From Vibrio albus (GTDB lineage Bacteria > Pseudomonadota > Gammaproteobacteria > Enterobacterales > Vibrionaceae), in assembly GCF_003144035.1 (NCBI RefSeq), contig NZ_QFWT01000001.1:372001-436000 (forward strand): 64,000 nt of DNA. The letters are read 5' to 3'. Below the pieces are notes generated by a model. It saw only the letters and a list, made by a program, of their open reading frames with translations. It was not told where the DNA came from and searched no databases. The position numbers were made by a program, and so were the translations under genes. Shown one piece after another: positions 36,400-46,089 of this stretch; within the stretch, counting starts at the first letter, position 1; every line of letters starts with the position of its first letter.

Positions 36400-39069
36400 T
36401 TACTTTTTCTCAGCTGGTTTCTGGTCAGCTTTTTTCTTAATCACAGTAGTACCTTCGAAAGTTTCACCTTCAACGTACGCTTTACCGTGGTAAGAAGCCA
36501 GAAGAACTTCTTTCAGCTCAGAGATCAGTGGGTAACGTGGGTTCGCACCAGTACATTGGTCATCGAACGCGTCTACTGAAATTTCGTCAACTTTAGCAAC
36601 AAAATCAGCTTCAGCTACGCCAGCTTCTTTGATTGACTTAGGAATATCCAGGTTGTCTTTCAGTTCGTCCAACCAGCCTAGAAGACGTTCGATCTTCTGA
36701 GCAGTACGGTCGCCAGCTTGAGACAGACCCAGGTGGTCAGCAACTTCTGCATAACGACGACGAGCTTGTGGGCGGTCGTATTGAGAGAATGCAGTTTGCT
36801 TGCTTGGGTTGTCGTTTGCATTGTAACGAACAGTGTTAGAGATAAGCAGTGCGTTAGCCAGGCCGTGTGGCAGGTGGAATGCGTTACCGATTTTGTGAGC
36901 CATTGAGTGACACACACCCAAGAATGCGTTCGCAAATGCTACACCAGCGATAGTTGCTGCGTTGTGTACTTTTTCACGAGCGATTGGGTCGTTAGCGCCA
37001 TTCGCGTAGCTTGATGGCAGGTATTCTTTAAGCAGTTTAAGAGCTTGAAGAGCCTGACCGTCAGAGTATTCGTTCGCAAGAACAGAAACGTAAGCTTCCA
37101 GTGCGTGAGTTACCGCATCGTAACCACCGAATGCAGTCAGAGACTTAGGCATGTTCATAACAAGGTTAGCATCGATGATAGCCATGTTAGGAGTCAGCTC
37201 GTAGTCAGCCAGTGGGTACTTAGCACCAGTTTTGTCGTCTGTAACAACCGCAAATGGCGTAACTTCAGAACCTGTACCAGAAGTAGTAGTGATACATACC
37301 AGTTCAGCTTTTTGACCCATTTTAGGGAACTTGTAGATACGCTTACGGATATCCATAAAGCGCATTGCCAGTTCTTCGAACGCAGTTTCTGGGTGCTCGT
37401 ACATTACCCACATGATTTTCGCAGCATCCATTGGTGAACCACCACCAAGAGCCAGAATTACGTCAGGCTGGTAGCTACGCATCATTTCAGCGCCTTTCTC
37501 AACAACAGACAGAGTTGGATCCGCTTCTACGTCGAAGAAAGTTTGAACTTCCATGCCTTGTGCTTTCAGCAGGCTAACGATTTCGTCAGCGTAACCGTTG
37601 TTGAATAGGAAACGGTCAGTTACAAGGAATGCGCGTTTTTTACCTTCTAGATCGCCAAGAGCGATTGGAAGGCTACCACGACGGAAGTAGATAGATTTAG
37701 GTAGTTTATGCCACAACATGTTTTCAGCTCGCTTAGCAACAGTTTTCTTGTTGATTAGGTGCTTAGGACCTACGTTCTCAGAGATAGAGTTACCACCCCA
37801 AGAACCACAACCAAGAGTCAGAGAAGGTGCAACGTTAAAGTTGTAAAGGTCACCGATACCACCGTGAGTAGTCGGGATGTTTACAAGGATACGTGCAGTC
37901 TTCAGTTTGTCACCGAAGTACTTGATACGGTCTGCGTTTACGTCTTGGTCAGTGTAAAGACCAGATGTGTGACCGATACCACCGATTTCAACCATGTCTA
38001 CCGCTTGTTTCACAGCGTCTTCGAAAGAAGAAGCACGGAACATACCTAGAACTGGAGACAGTTTTTCGTGAGCGAATTCGTCTTCGTGCTTAACTTGAGT
38101 ACCTTCACCAACAAGGATCTTAGTATCAGCTGGCACTTTAACACCGGCCATTTCAGCAATCTTAGTTGCTGGCTGACCAACGATACCTGCGTTCAGAGCA
38201 CCGTCTTTAAAGATAGTTTTACGTACTTTGTCTGCTTCAGCTTTGTTCAGTACATAACCTTTGTGAGAAGCAAAACGCTCTTTAACTTCATCATAAACAG
38301 CGTCATGTACGATAACAGCCTGCTCAGAAGCACATACTACACCGTTATCGAAAGTCTTAGACATAAGAACAGAAGCAACAGCACGCTTAACGTCTGCAGT
38401 TTCGTCGATAACAACAGGAACGTTACCTGCACCTACACCGATTGCTGGCTTACCAGAAGAGTAAGCCGCTTTAACCATGCCCGGACCACCAGTTGCAAGG
38501 ATAAGCGCGATATCGTCGTGCTTCATCAGAGCGTTAGACAGTTCAACAGATGGTTGATCGATCCAACCGATGATGTCTTTTGGTGCGCCAGCTTCGATTG
38601 CTGCGTCAAGAACCAGCTTAGCTGCATCGTTAGTTGAGTTTTTCGCACGTGGGTGTGGCGAGAAGATGATACCGTTACGAGTCTTCAGAGAGATAAGAGA
38701 TTTGAAGATCGCAGTTGATGTTGGGTTAGTTGTTGGAACGATACCACAGATGATACCTACTGGTTCAGCGATGGTCATTGTGCCAAGGCTGTCGTTCTCT
38801 TCAAGGATGCCACAAGTTTGCTCATCTTTGTACTTGTTGTAGATGTACTCAGATGCGAAGTGGTTTTTGATTACTTTGTCTTCAACAATACCCATACCAG
38901 ATTCTGCTACCGCTTGTTGCGCCAGAGGAATACGAGCTTGGTTAGCTGCCAGAGATGCTGCGCGGAAAATCTTGTCTACTTGCTCTTGAGAGAAAGTAGA
39001 GAATTCTGCTTGTGCCGCTTTAACGCGAGCAACCAGAGCATCAAGTTCAGCCAAATTTGTTACAGGCAT
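36400..39069 (-). CDS. adhE: Bifunctional acetaldehyde-CoA/alcohol dehydrogenase AdhE
   Basis: 889 residues, the usual length. The N-terminal CoA-acylating aldehyde dehydrogenase (about 1-440) carries the catalytic Cys in FDNGVVCASEQAVIV. The C-terminal iron-dependent alcohol dehydrogenase (about 450-870) carries GGGSPMDAAKIMW, GYDAVTHALEAYVS and VCHSMAHKIGNAFHLPHGLAN with its iron ligands. The enzyme reduces acetyl-CoA to ethanol in two steps and regenerates NAD+ in fermentation; it forms spirosomes. Strong codon bias indicates high expression. A 704-bp gap with a possible FNR site lies upstream. Confidence 0.97.
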   Translation of the reverse strand: MPVTNLAELDALVARVKAAQAEFSTFSQEQVDKIFRAASLAANQARIPLAQQAVAESGMGIVEDKVIKNHFASEYIYNKYKDEQTCGILEENDSLGTMTIAEPVGIICGIVPTTNPTSTAIFKSLISLKTRNGIIFSPHPRAKNSTNDAAKLVLDAAIEAGAPKDIIGWIDQPSVELSNALMKHDDIALILATGGPGMVKAAYSSGKPAIGVGAGNVPVVIDETADVKRAVASVLMSKTFDNGVVCASEQAVIVHDAVYDEVKERFASHKGYVLNKAEADKVRKTIFKDGALNAGIVGQPATKIAEMAGVKVPADTKILVGEGTQVKHEDEFAHEKLSPVLGMFRASSFEDAVKQAVDMVEIGGIGHTSGLYTDQDVNADRIKYFGDKLKTARILVNIPTTHGGIGDLYNFNVAPSLTLGCGSWGGNSISENVGPKHLINKKTVAKRAENMLWHKLPKSIYFRRGSLPIALGDLEGKKRAFLVTDRFLFNNGYADEIVSLLKAQGMEVQTFFDVEADPTLSVVEKGAEMMRSYQPDVILALGGGSPMDAAKIMWVMYEHPETAFEELAMRFMDIRKRIYKFPKMGQKAELVCITTTSGTGSEVTPFAVVTDDKTGAKYPLADYELTPNMAIIDANLVMNMPKSLTAFGGYDAVTHALEAYVSVLANEYSDGQALQALKLLKEYLPSSYANGANDPIAREKVHNAATIAGVAFANAFLGVCHSMAHKIGNAFHLPHGLANALLISNTVRYNANDNPSKQTAFSQYDRPQARRRYAEVADHLGLSQAGDRTAQKIERLLGWLDELKDNLDIPKSIKEAGVAEADFVAKVDEISVDAFDDQCTGANPRYPLISELKEVLLASYHGKAYVEGETFEGTTVIKKKADQKPAEKK

Positions 39070-39288
39070 AATGAATCTCCATAAATATAAAAAATAAAAA
39101 TATAAAACTCTTTAGTAAATCTGCTAAGCCAGCACCACGATTGAATGGTTACATATGACTTACAATTCATTCATATTCTTCAGCATATCCGATACATAAC
39201 ATCGTCTATCAAAGTAATCTGAAAAAACGCTACATTCTTAGTAAAAAGCTTTCAGGCGGGAGTATAGTATTTCAGGCTTAAGAAAGAA

Positions 39289-39302
39289 TTGACTCAGATC
39301 AG
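39289..39302 (-). promoter_or_regulatory. FNR-like site upstream of adhE
   Basis: TTGACTCAGATCAG fits the FNR consensus TTGAT-N4-ATCAA with two mismatches. It lies about 220 bp before the adhE ATG, plausible for a long leader. Not decisive on its own. Confidence 0.3.
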
Positions 39303-39718
39303 TTATGAAAAATTAATCTGCTAGAACTTTCTTTTGCCACCTATAGCAGCAGCCTGCTATAGCTATCTCCTTCCCTTCAATGGGGTTAATCTAACACATT
39401 ATTTTGAACCGGGAAATAAATGCAGAGCTGTTCGCTCAAAAAAGAATCTACCCCAATTCTCCCCAAGTAAGCCAACAACGAATTACGTAATAAAATTACA
39501 CAACTTACATAAATGCAACGATGAAACACTTCTTTTCCGTGCCACTTACTTCGTAGAGTAGTATAGCTAACATCGGCATACTGACAACTCTTATAACACT
39601 GTTTTGTTAAAAACTTTTTATAGAAAGGGATAAGTACGGAAAGGTAAAAGTATTAGCGGATAAAACTTAGACAGGGCTAGGCGAGCCAGAAGAGAAATGA
39701 GACTAAATTCTTACTGAT

Positions 39719-39751
39719 ATGTTATTCCCGCCTGAATAGCGGGAATAACAT
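39719..39751 (-). terminator. Terminator-like hairpin after asd
   Basis: A 13-bp stem (39719-39731 and 39739-39751, 7-nt loop) starts 23 bp downstream of the asd stop on the minus strand. The following minus-strand sequence has only a weak T tract. Confidence 0.6.
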
Positions 39752-39773
39752 CAATCGTATGGGGTGAAGCCGT

Positions 39774-40889
39774 TTACTTCTCGTTGAGAAGGATTCTCAG
39801 GGTACGGCGCAGAGGCTCCGCTGCCCCCCAAAGAAGCTGGTCACCCACGGTAAACGCATTCAGGAAGTCGTCGCCCATGGCCAGTTTACGCAGACGACCA
39901 ACCGGAACAGAAAGCGTACCCGTCACTTTCGCCGGGCTAAGTTCCTGAGCCGTGATATCACGCTCATTAGGGATAACTTTTACCCAGTCGTTATGGGACG
40001 CGATGATATCTTCGATCTCGTCCATCGGTACATTCTGTTTCAGCTTAATAGTCAATGCCTGAGAGTGACAACGCATCGCACCGATACGGACACAAGTACC
40101 ATCGATAGCAATCGGGTTATCTTGCAGACCCAGAATCTTGTTGGTTTCAGCGATCGCTTTCCACTCTTCTTTACTCTGGCCATTATCGCGCTTCACATCG
40201 ATCCATGGGATCAGAGAGCCAGCCAGAGGTGCGCCAAACTGATCTGTCGGGAACGCTGAAGAACGGATAGTCTCTGCCACCTTACGGTCAATATCCAGAA
40301 TAGAGCTGGACGGATCAGCCAGTTCTGAGCTTACCGAATCGTTGATAACGCCCATTTGAGAAATAAGCTCACGCATATTCTTCGCACCAGCACCTGAAGC
40401 GGCCTGATAAGTCATCGCACTCATCCACTCAATCAGGCCTTTCTCATAAAGGCCACCTAAGCCCATCAGCATAAGGCTGACTGTGCAGTTACCGCCAACA
40501 AACGTTTTGGTACCGGAATGGATACCTTCCTGAATTTGTGCCAGGTTGACGGGATCCAGAGTAATGATCGCGTCATCTTTCATACGTAGCGTTGAAGCTG
40601 CGTCTATCCAGTAACCTTTCCAGCCGGCCTGACGCAGTGCAGGGTATACTTTTTCTGTATAACCGCCGCCCTGACAAGTAATAATAGCGTCAAGCTGCTT
40701 CAGGCTTTCAATGTCAAATGCGTCTTGAAGAAGGCCAGCATCTTTACCAAGGTTAGGAGCAGGAATGCCAACCTGAGATGTACTGTAAAAAACAGGCTCG
40801 ATATGATCGAAATCTTTTTCTTCCACCATACGTTGCATAAGTACAGAACCAACCATACCTCGCCAACCAACTAAACCGACTCTCATCAT
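39774..40889 (-). CDS. asd: Aspartate-semialdehyde dehydrogenase
   Basis: 371 residues from [16 protein letters not shown] lies 8 bp before ATG 40889 and the longer frame would need a GTG overlapping that site. NADP site GWRGMVGSV; catalytic Cys in [29 protein letters not shown] near the C-terminus, where the active His is HSQ. The enzyme makes L-aspartate 4-semialdehyde from aspartyl phosphate, for lysine/diaminopimelate, methionine, threonine. The sequence matches the enteric-type Asd. Confidence 0.96.
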   Translation of the reverse strand: MMRVGLVGWRGMVGSVLMQRMVEEKDFDHIEPVFYSTSQVGIPAPNLGKDAGLLQDAFDIESLKQLDAIITCQGGGYTEKVYPALRQAGWKGYWIDAASTLRMKDDAIITLDPVNLAQIQEGIHSGTKTFVGGNCTVSLMLMGLGGLYEKGLIEWMSAMTYQAASGAGAKNMRELISQMGVINDSVSSELADPSSSILDIDRKVAETIRSSAFPTDQFGAPLAGSLIPWIDVKRDNGQSKEEWKAIAETNKILGLQDNPIAIDGTCVRIGAMRCHSQALTIKLKQNVPMDEIEDIIASHNDWVKVIPNERDITAQELSPAKVTGTLSVPVGRLRKLAMGDDFLNAFTVGDQLLWGAAEPLRRTLRILLNEK

Positions 40890-41019
40890 TTGATACACTC
40901 CGTGTGAAAATTAGAATTAAACCTGCTCATCTTGAATGATTTATCCATCGAAAAACAAGTATTTTTTTGGGATATTACCTAAAAAACTGATTAACTGTCT
41001 GTTTTCCTATCTTTATCTA

Positions 41020-42024
41020 TCAGGAATTCTGACGAGTTAACTGATCTCTAAGGTTCGGGGGCGTCCCCTTAATGGTTAAGGTATCCGTTTCCGGGTCATA
41101 AAACACCCTTTCCCCTAACAACATACTGTCAAAATTAATGCTCAGGCCACCACCGGCACCGACATATTTAGCCAGCTTTCTGACTGTCGTCCTGTCTGCG
41201 GGAAAACTTTCTTCCAGCTCGTAACCACGCTCTTTGGTATAATCCAAAAAACTGGATCCATCTTCGCTTGACGGTAATTCGGCAGACAGCTCACTGACTT
41301 CTACTTCATCATTCGACTTTAGCTGCTCATTACAATAGTCAAATACCTGTTTACGATACTGATTCGTCTCTTCTTTATCCAGTTTCGAATCCGAACAAAA
41401 ATCTTCCACCGCCTGGACCAGCACTAAGTTTTGCTGCTTAGTATCCATACCGACTTCAGCCTGAAGAAAATCAATAAAAAAGTCCGCCACTTTCCGTCCG
41501 ACCCGGCCCTTAATGTAAGCCAGATAGCGATTTGACTCCGGCTCACTCCCATAGACGGAAAGATCGATTCGGGCGGCGATATCCATTTTACTGATATCCA
41601 GATAATCTGTTGCACTGATATCCAGACCCTCGGTTACTTTCAGACTCTCGTTTGAAGGCAATAAAGCAATAAACAAATAATCCGTAGCCAGAGACTGATA
41701 TTCAGCCAACACTAATGTCCCGTCATCGGCAAAAGGGTATTTAGCCAGTTCAGTTTTTAGCCTTTCAGCACAGTTTTGTGAGAAATCATAAAAATTTTGT
41801 TCTCCCCGGCGAAGATCTTGCAACCAGTTCTTAAAATCACTGTCAGACTGAAAAGAACCAAATCCCTTGCCAGCTTTAGCATTGAATACACGGTGCAGCT
41901 CAGCAACGAGATTTTCAGTGGAGATATTGTGTGGAAGTGCTGCTGAACGGTAATTTACCGTTAGCTCATCCTGATCGTTTTTCGTCAATTGATGTAAAAT
42001 GACGTTGGAAAGAGTAAGACCCAT
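41020..42024 (-). CDS. yejK: Nucleoid-associated protein YejK (NdpA)
   Basis: 334 residues, as in E. coli. It starts MGLTLSNVILHQL and has RFNAKAGKGFG-like FNAKAGKGFGSF, the block YLAYIKGRVGRKVADFF, the C-terminal YVGAGGGLSINFDSMLLGERV, typical of the NdpA/37-kDa nucleoid protein family. It binds the nucleoid; the biochemical role is unclear. It is divergent from yejL, the conserved yejK/yejL-yejM arrangement. Confidence 0.94.
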   Translation of the reverse strand: MGLTLSNVILHQLTKNDQDELTVNYRSAALPHNISTENLVAELHRVFNAKAGKGFGSFQSDSDFKNWLQDLRRGEQNFYDFSQNCAERLKTELAKYPFADDGTLVLAEYQSLATDYLFIALLPSNESLKVTEGLDISATDYLDISKMDIAARIDLSVYGSEPESNRYLAYIKGRVGRKVADFFIDFLQAEVGMDTKQQNLVLVQAVEDFCSDSKLDKEETNQYRKQVFDYCNEQLKSNDEVEVSELSAELPSSEDGSSFLDYTKERGYELEESFPADRTTVRKLAKYVGAGGGLSINFDSMLLGERVFYDPETDTLTIKGTPPNLRDQLTRQNS

Positions 42025-42108
42025 AGCGAATAAATTCTTGTTCAGGTTTCAGTTATGAAAGATTGTAGGTTATCATAAGCCGCTTTCACTATCATTATTA
42101 GAGTCTTT

Positions 42109-42336
42109 ATGCCAGTTACATCAAAATACAGCAACGAACAGATAGAGCTTATCCTTGCAGAAATTACTGCCGTGCTAGATAAGAACAACGCGAATGCCGA
42201 GCTTTCACTTATGATTGCAGGCAACATTGCAACAAATATCATCAATGGAAATGTACCAGCATCTCAGCGTAAAGGAATCGCAGAAAAGTTTGCTCATGCA
42301 CTATTGTCTTCTATTGAAGACAGTAAGACTCACTAG
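42109..42336 (+). CDS. yejL: YejL family protein (DUF1414)
   Basis: 75 residues, the family size. It starts [19 protein letters not shown] and has [17 protein letters not shown] near the C-terminus, typical YejL. It is small, helical and soluble. Function unknown, but it lies 20 bp before yejM in many gammaproteobacteria, here as well. Confidence 0.92.
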   Translation: MPVTSKYSNEQIELILAEITAVLDKNNANAELSLMIAGNIATNIINGNVPASQRKGIAEKFAHALLSSIEDSKTH

Positions 42337-42356
42337 TCAGCCAAGATAGAATATAA

Positions 42357-44153
42357 ATGGTAAGCAGCGGAAATTCATATCGTGAGCGCGTTTCGCGTTT
42401 AGTTGGTTGGGGGCATTGGTTTGCCTTCTTCAACATTATTGCAGCAATGCTGATCAGCACCAAATACATTTCAGAGTCTCCATGGCCCGAAACTCTGCTC
42501 GGGCAAACCTATCTGATTCTGTCCTGGGCTGGTCATTTTGGGTTCCTCGTATTTGCCCTGTATATACTGGTATTATTTCCGCTGACATTTGTTCTCCCCT
42601 TCAAGCAGCTATTCAGAATAGTTGCGATATGCTTTGCCACTGTCGGCCTTACCGCTCTGTTGTTAGATACCCAGACTTACCCTCAGGTATATCAGCACTT
42701 GAACCCGGTTACCTGGGAGCTTTTGCTGAATAGGGAGCAAAGTGAAATCGCAACTGATTTACAGCAGTTATTTATCGTTCTGCCGATCATATTTATGCTT
42801 CAGCTAGCCTTAGCGGAATGGATCTGGCGGAAACAAAGGCGACTCTCCCATAAACATATCGGCCGCCCTATCGCTGCCGTGTTTTTTCTATGCTTTATCA
42901 GCAGCCACCTGATATACATATGGGCTGATGCCTATTTTTACCAGCCGGTTACCAGTCAGAAGTCTAATTTTCCGTTGTCATACCCCATGACAGCAAAAAC
43001 CTTTATGGAAAAGCACGGCCTGCTTGACAGGGAAGAGTACTTAAAGCGCAGACAAATCAAAGAGAATACCGTTGATCTGGTAAACTACCCAATTGAACCA
43101 CTTACGTTCAGCAGCCGTGGTAAAAAATACAATGTACTGGTTGTTCTGGTTGATAACCTGAGAGCCGATGCACTGACCAGCAACACCATGCCGGCAACCC
43201 GCCAGTTTGCCAGCCGCAACCAGAATTACATCAACCACTACAGTGCCAGTAACGATAACTACGGTGTATTTGGCCTGTTTTACGGTATCCCTAACAGCTA
43301 TGCCGACAGCATTAAATCACAGGGAACATCCCCGCTCCTGCTGACAGAGCTGGAAGACAAGGGGTACCATTTTGGCTTGTTCAGCGGCAATAATTTTAGT
43401 GATGACCTATACTACGAGACTATTTTCAGCTCACCAGAGGTCACGCAGCAAGACACGCATAATGCCAGTGATGCTAAAGCAATCGAAGATTGGTCAACCT
43501 GGATAGAAGCTAAACCTGGCTCTCCATGGTTTAGTTTTATTGAACTAACAACCATGAACCACTTTGACGACTATAGCAGCAACACGGCTGAACCTGCCGA
43601 TGAACAACTTAAATCTGCATACTCAGAGGCTGCTCAGTCTGTTGATAAAAAAGTGAGCCAGATACTCGATACATTAAACAATCAGGACATCATGGACAAT
43701 ACGATTGTGATTATCACATCCAACCATGGTACTGAGTTTAATGACTCGAATAACGGGCGCTGGGGCTCTAATACCAATTACAGCCGCTATCAACTCCAGG
43801 TGCCTTTTGTTATGCACTGGCCGGATAAAGAACCGAAAGAGTACGTCATAAAATCAAGCCACTTCGATATGTCGGTGACCCTGTTACAAGATTTGCTGGG
43901 TGTTTCTAATCCGCCGAATGAATTCAGTAGCGGTATCAATCTGTTTGAGCTATCTGAAAGGCCGTGGATCCTTGCAGGCGATGCCCGGGAAATGGCACTG
44001 ATAACGGATGAAAGCACCACTGTCGTGGATAAGTTTGGTAACTATAAAGAGTACGACACCAACTATCAGCGCAAAAAATACGCAAGCCCTAAATTATCGG
44101 TATTATTGCAGGGTCTTGCCGAACTTAAACGTTTCTATAATCGAGAACATTAG
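42357..44153 (+). CDS. yejM: LPS-synthesis regulator YejM (PbgA/LapC)
   Basis: 598 residues. Five N-terminal membrane segments (about 20-195) precede a periplasmic sulfatase-like domain (about 255-560) with NVLVVLVDNLRADAL, the metal-site strand, and VIITSNHGTEFND. Members of the family lack sulfatase activity; YejM/PbgA binds LPS and controls LpxC degradation through LapB/FtsH, linking LPS level to synthesis. It probably shares a transcript with yejL and is followed by tRNA genes. Confidence 0.93.
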   Translation: MVSSGNSYRERVSRLVGWGHWFAFFNIIAAMLISTKYISESPWPETLLGQTYLILSWAGHFGFLVFALYILVLFPLTFVLPFKQLFRIVAICFATVGLTALLLDTQTYPQVYQHLNPVTWELLLNREQSEIATDLQQLFIVLPIIFMLQLALAEWIWRKQRRLSHKHIGRPIAAVFFLCFISSHLIYIWADAYFYQPVTSQKSNFPLSYPMTAKTFMEKHGLLDREEYLKRRQIKENTVDLVNYPIEPLTFSSRGKKYNVLVVLVDNLRADALTSNTMPATRQFASRNQNYINHYSASNDNYGVFGLFYGIPNSYADSIKSQGTSPLLLTELEDKGYHFGLFSGNNFSDDLYYETIFSSPEVTQQDTHNASDAKAIEDWSTWIEAKPGSPWFSFIELTTMNHFDDYSSNTAEPADEQLKSAYSEAAQSVDKKVSQILDTLNNQDIMDNTIVIITSNHGTEFNDSNNGRWGSNTNYSRYQLQVPFVMHWPDKEPKEYVIKSSHFDMSVTLLQDLLGVSNPPNEFSSGINLFELSERPWILAGDAREMALITDESTTVVDKFGNYKEYDTNYQRKKYASPKLSVLLQGLAELKRFYNREH

Positions 44154-44172
44154 GTTATAATAGAAGCACTTA

Positions 44173-44249
44173 CGGTCTGTAGCGCAGTTTGGTAGCGCAC
44201 TGCTCTGGGGGAGCAGTGGTCGCTGGTTCGAATCCAGTCAGACCGACCA
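44173..44249 (+). tRNA. tRNA-Pro (anticodon GGG)
   Basis: A 77-nt cloverleaf: acceptor CGGTCTG/CAGACCG, D-arm GCGC, anticodon stem CTGCT/AGCAG with loop CTGGGGG (anticodon GGG), T-arm CTGG-TTCGAAT-CCAG, and encoded CCA. It reads CCC and CCU proline codons. Confidence 0.95.
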
Positions 44250-44358
44250 TTATTCAGAATAAATGTGTTTTCACCCCTTAAGTGCGCATTTATTCATCAA
44301 ACGGTTAATTTAGGGCTTTACAACAAAATAATACCCCTATATTATCTGCACCAATTAC

Positions 44359-44449
44359 GGAGAGATGGCTGAGTGGTTGAAAGCACCGGTCTTGAAAACC
44401 GGCATACGTTAATAGCGTATCTAGGGTTCAAATCCCTATCTCTCCGCCA
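44359..44449 (+). tRNA. tRNA-Ser (anticodon UGA)
   Basis: A 91-nt class II tRNA with a long variable arm (ATACG..CGTAT), acceptor GGAGAGA/TCTCTCC, anticodon stem CCGGT/ACCGG with loop CTTGAAA (anticodon TGA), and encoded CCA. It lies 109 bp after the tRNA-Pro gene. Confidence 0.95.
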
Positions 44450-44454
44450 AACAT

Positions 44455-44482
44455 AAGCCCTTGATTTTTCAAGGGCTTTTTT
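44455..44482 (+). terminator. Rho-independent terminator of the tRNA genes
   Basis: A 10-bp perfect stem (44455-44464 and 44469-44478, 4-nt loop) is followed by TTTT, 6 bp after tRNA-Ser. Confidence 0.9.
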
Positions 44483-44783
44483 CGTTTTTACAGGCATTGC
44501 AAATCACCGACTCGTGACAGAGAGGTGAGACGATGTATCCTCTAAAATCACAAAACAGCATCGAATTCTCTTACCTGTACTTTTCCGCCCTTGCGAAGTG
44601 CGGTCTTAATATCTTATCCATTTCACTCGGTAAGCTATAATTTCTGTTGAAAGTAAGCATAATGACTTTATGATAGACGCGGATGGATCCAAACTGAGGC
44701 TTACTGATTTCTATCGGGAAGCGCTCAGAAAAAACTCTTCAGCTCATTAGAAGAATTACAAAAAGCAACTCAGAGGAGAGAGT
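44483..44783 (+). other. Intergenic stretch before the hydrolase gene
   Basis: About 300 bp without a gene. A TATAAT at 44636-44641 could be a -10 element, but no good -35 stands 17 bp upstream. Immediately before the next ATG is a strong GAGGAGAG ribosome binding site. Confidence 0.4.
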
Positions 44784-45320
44784 ATGCGCCTACTTTTTTT
44801 AGCCGGAATAGGAAACTCGGGAGCCGGACACTGGCAACGCGAATGGTTCTTAGAATCAGACAATGCAAGCTGGGTTGAGCATACCGACTGGGATAACCCT
44901 GTCATGGAAGAGTGGCTGGCTGATCTGGAAGCAGCCTTAGATAATATTGACGGCCCCGTCACTGTGATCGCACATAGCATGGGCTGTCTTCTGTTTACTG
45001 AATGGTTACGACGCTGCGAACACCGCAAAGTAGCCGCGGCCTTGTTAGTGGCTTTCCCCGATGTGTTCAGCCCGGTGTTTCCGCCTCAAGCGCATAATTT
45101 CAGTAACCTGAAAACAAAACAGGCCTGCTGCCCCGCTATCGTGATTACCAGCGACAATGATCCCTACGGCTCCGCGGAGCATGCCGCTAAGCAGGCTGAG
45201 GCATTGCAGGCCACCATATATAATATCGGTCCGGTCGGACACATTAACGCCAACTCCGGACTCGGAAACTGGCCAGAAGGTAAAGCATATCTTACAACGC
45301 TAATCGACAGCGTCTCTTAA
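44784..45320 (+). CDS. RBBP9/YdeN-family alpha/beta hydrolase
   Basis: 178 residues. The catalytic triad is visible: nucleophile Ser in VIAHSMGCLL (about residue 55), Asp in SDNDPYGS, and His in VGHINANSGLG, the RBBP9-family order and spacing. Starts MRLLFLAGIGNSGAGHWQ with a strong ribosome binding site. Members are serine hydrolases of unknown natural substrate in bacteria. The gene stands alone between the tRNA terminator and a hairpin. Confidence 0.9.
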   Translation: MRLLFLAGIGNSGAGHWQREWFLESDNASWVEHTDWDNPVMEEWLADLEAALDNIDGPVTVIAHSMGCLLFTEWLRRCEHRKVAAALLVAFPDVFSPVFPPQAHNFSNLKTKQACCPAIVITSDNDPYGSAEHAAKQAEALQATIYNIGPVGHINANSGLGNWPEGKAYLTTLIDSVS

Positions 45321-45360
45321 TCAACGGGTTTGTAAGCCCGACCACTCTGTCTCTTCCACC

Positions 45361-45389
45361 AGCCCGCCAGACAAACAGCGGGCTTTCTA
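45361..45389 (+). terminator. Hairpin after the hydrolase gene
   Basis: A 7-bp G/C-rich stem (45361-45367 and 45378-45384, 10-nt loop) is followed by TTTCTAT. It probably ends the hydrolase transcript. Confidence 0.6.
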
Positions 45390-45541
45390 TATCCGTTACC
45401 CTGGCAGAAAGGCCTTGGTAAACCTGCCCTAAATATTAAACGAATCACATTTCCATGCCACGGTCCACTCCTGCGCAGCCAGAAACAGAATCCACTGCTA
45501 TCCTTTAATTCTGTTTGATGTTTTTGTACAAGGGCATAAAT

Positions 45542-46078
45542 ATGATTCAAGTTGCTTCATCTCCGATAGAGCAAACTTTCTCCTCAGATGAACTGATCGT
45601 CAGTAAAACGGATCTAAAAGGTCATATTACCTATGCAAACCGTACCTTTATGCGGATCTGCAATTTTTCCGAAAAGCAATTACTGGGTCAGCCACACAAT
45701 ATCATTCGTCACCCGGACATGCCCCGTGGCGTTTACTACGCTATGTGGAAAAGCCTTAAATTAAAACAGGAGTTTTTTGGCTTTGTAAAAAACATTACGG
45801 CAGACGGTCACTACTACTGGGTATTCGCTAATATCACCCCCGATTACGTTGACGACAAAGTCATTGGATTCTACTCCGTCCGTCGCCAGGCTCCTAAAGC
45901 GGCAGTGGAGCAGATAACGCAACATTATCAGCAGATGCTACAACTTGAACGCTCTCTGCCAGAAAATCAGGCCCCTAAATCATCGTGGGAATGGCTGACC
46001 TCACAAATCCAGTCCCGGCACCACATGGGCTATGAGGAGTTTGTTCTAAATTTATATCTGTCTAATATGCTTAAGTGA
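45542..46078 (+). CDS. Single PAS-domain protein, Aer/CetB-like
   Basis: 178 residues from [15 protein letters not shown] lies 7 bp before ATG 45542. The PAS fold (about 20-130) has [37 protein letters not shown], a block typical of Aer-type FAD-binding PAS domains, and IGFYSVRRQ near its end. The C-terminal tail (about 140-178) is short and helical and ends without a membrane segment or output domain. The next gene is a chemoreceptor without a PAS domain, so the pair could form a bipartite receptor like CetB/CetA of Campylobacter. Flavin binding is inferred. Confidence 0.88.
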   Translation: MIQVASSPIEQTFSSDELIVSKTDLKGHITYANRTFMRICNFSEKQLLGQPHNIIRHPDMPRGVYYAMWKSLKLKQEFFGFVKNITADGHYYWVFANITPDYVDDKVIGFYSVRRQAPKAAVEQITQHYQQMLQLERSLPENQAPKSSWEWLTSQIQSRHHMGYEEFVLNLYLSNMLK

Positions 46079-46089
46079 GGTGTTCAGGT

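Larger units (their letters stand above)
39070..39773 (-). promoter_or_regulatory. Long adhE upstream region (704 bp)
   Basis: No credible gene. It holds the adhE leader (A/T-rich next to the ATG), an FNR-like site TTGAC-N4-ATCAG at 39289-39302 (two mismatches to TTGAT-N4-ATCAA), a 9-bp perfect hairpin at 39341-39349/39354-39362, and the asd terminator hairpin at 39719-39751. A 75-codon open frame at 39334-39561 has no ribosome binding site or family look. adhE regulation by anaerobiosis is expected. Confidence 0.5.

Noticed and set aside
38068..38637. 189-codon open frame antisense to adhE
   Set aside because: It arises from the biased codon use of adhE; the product has no family look.
39334..39561. 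75-codon open frame upstream of adhE
   Set aside because: No ribosome binding site and no domain; composition looks random.
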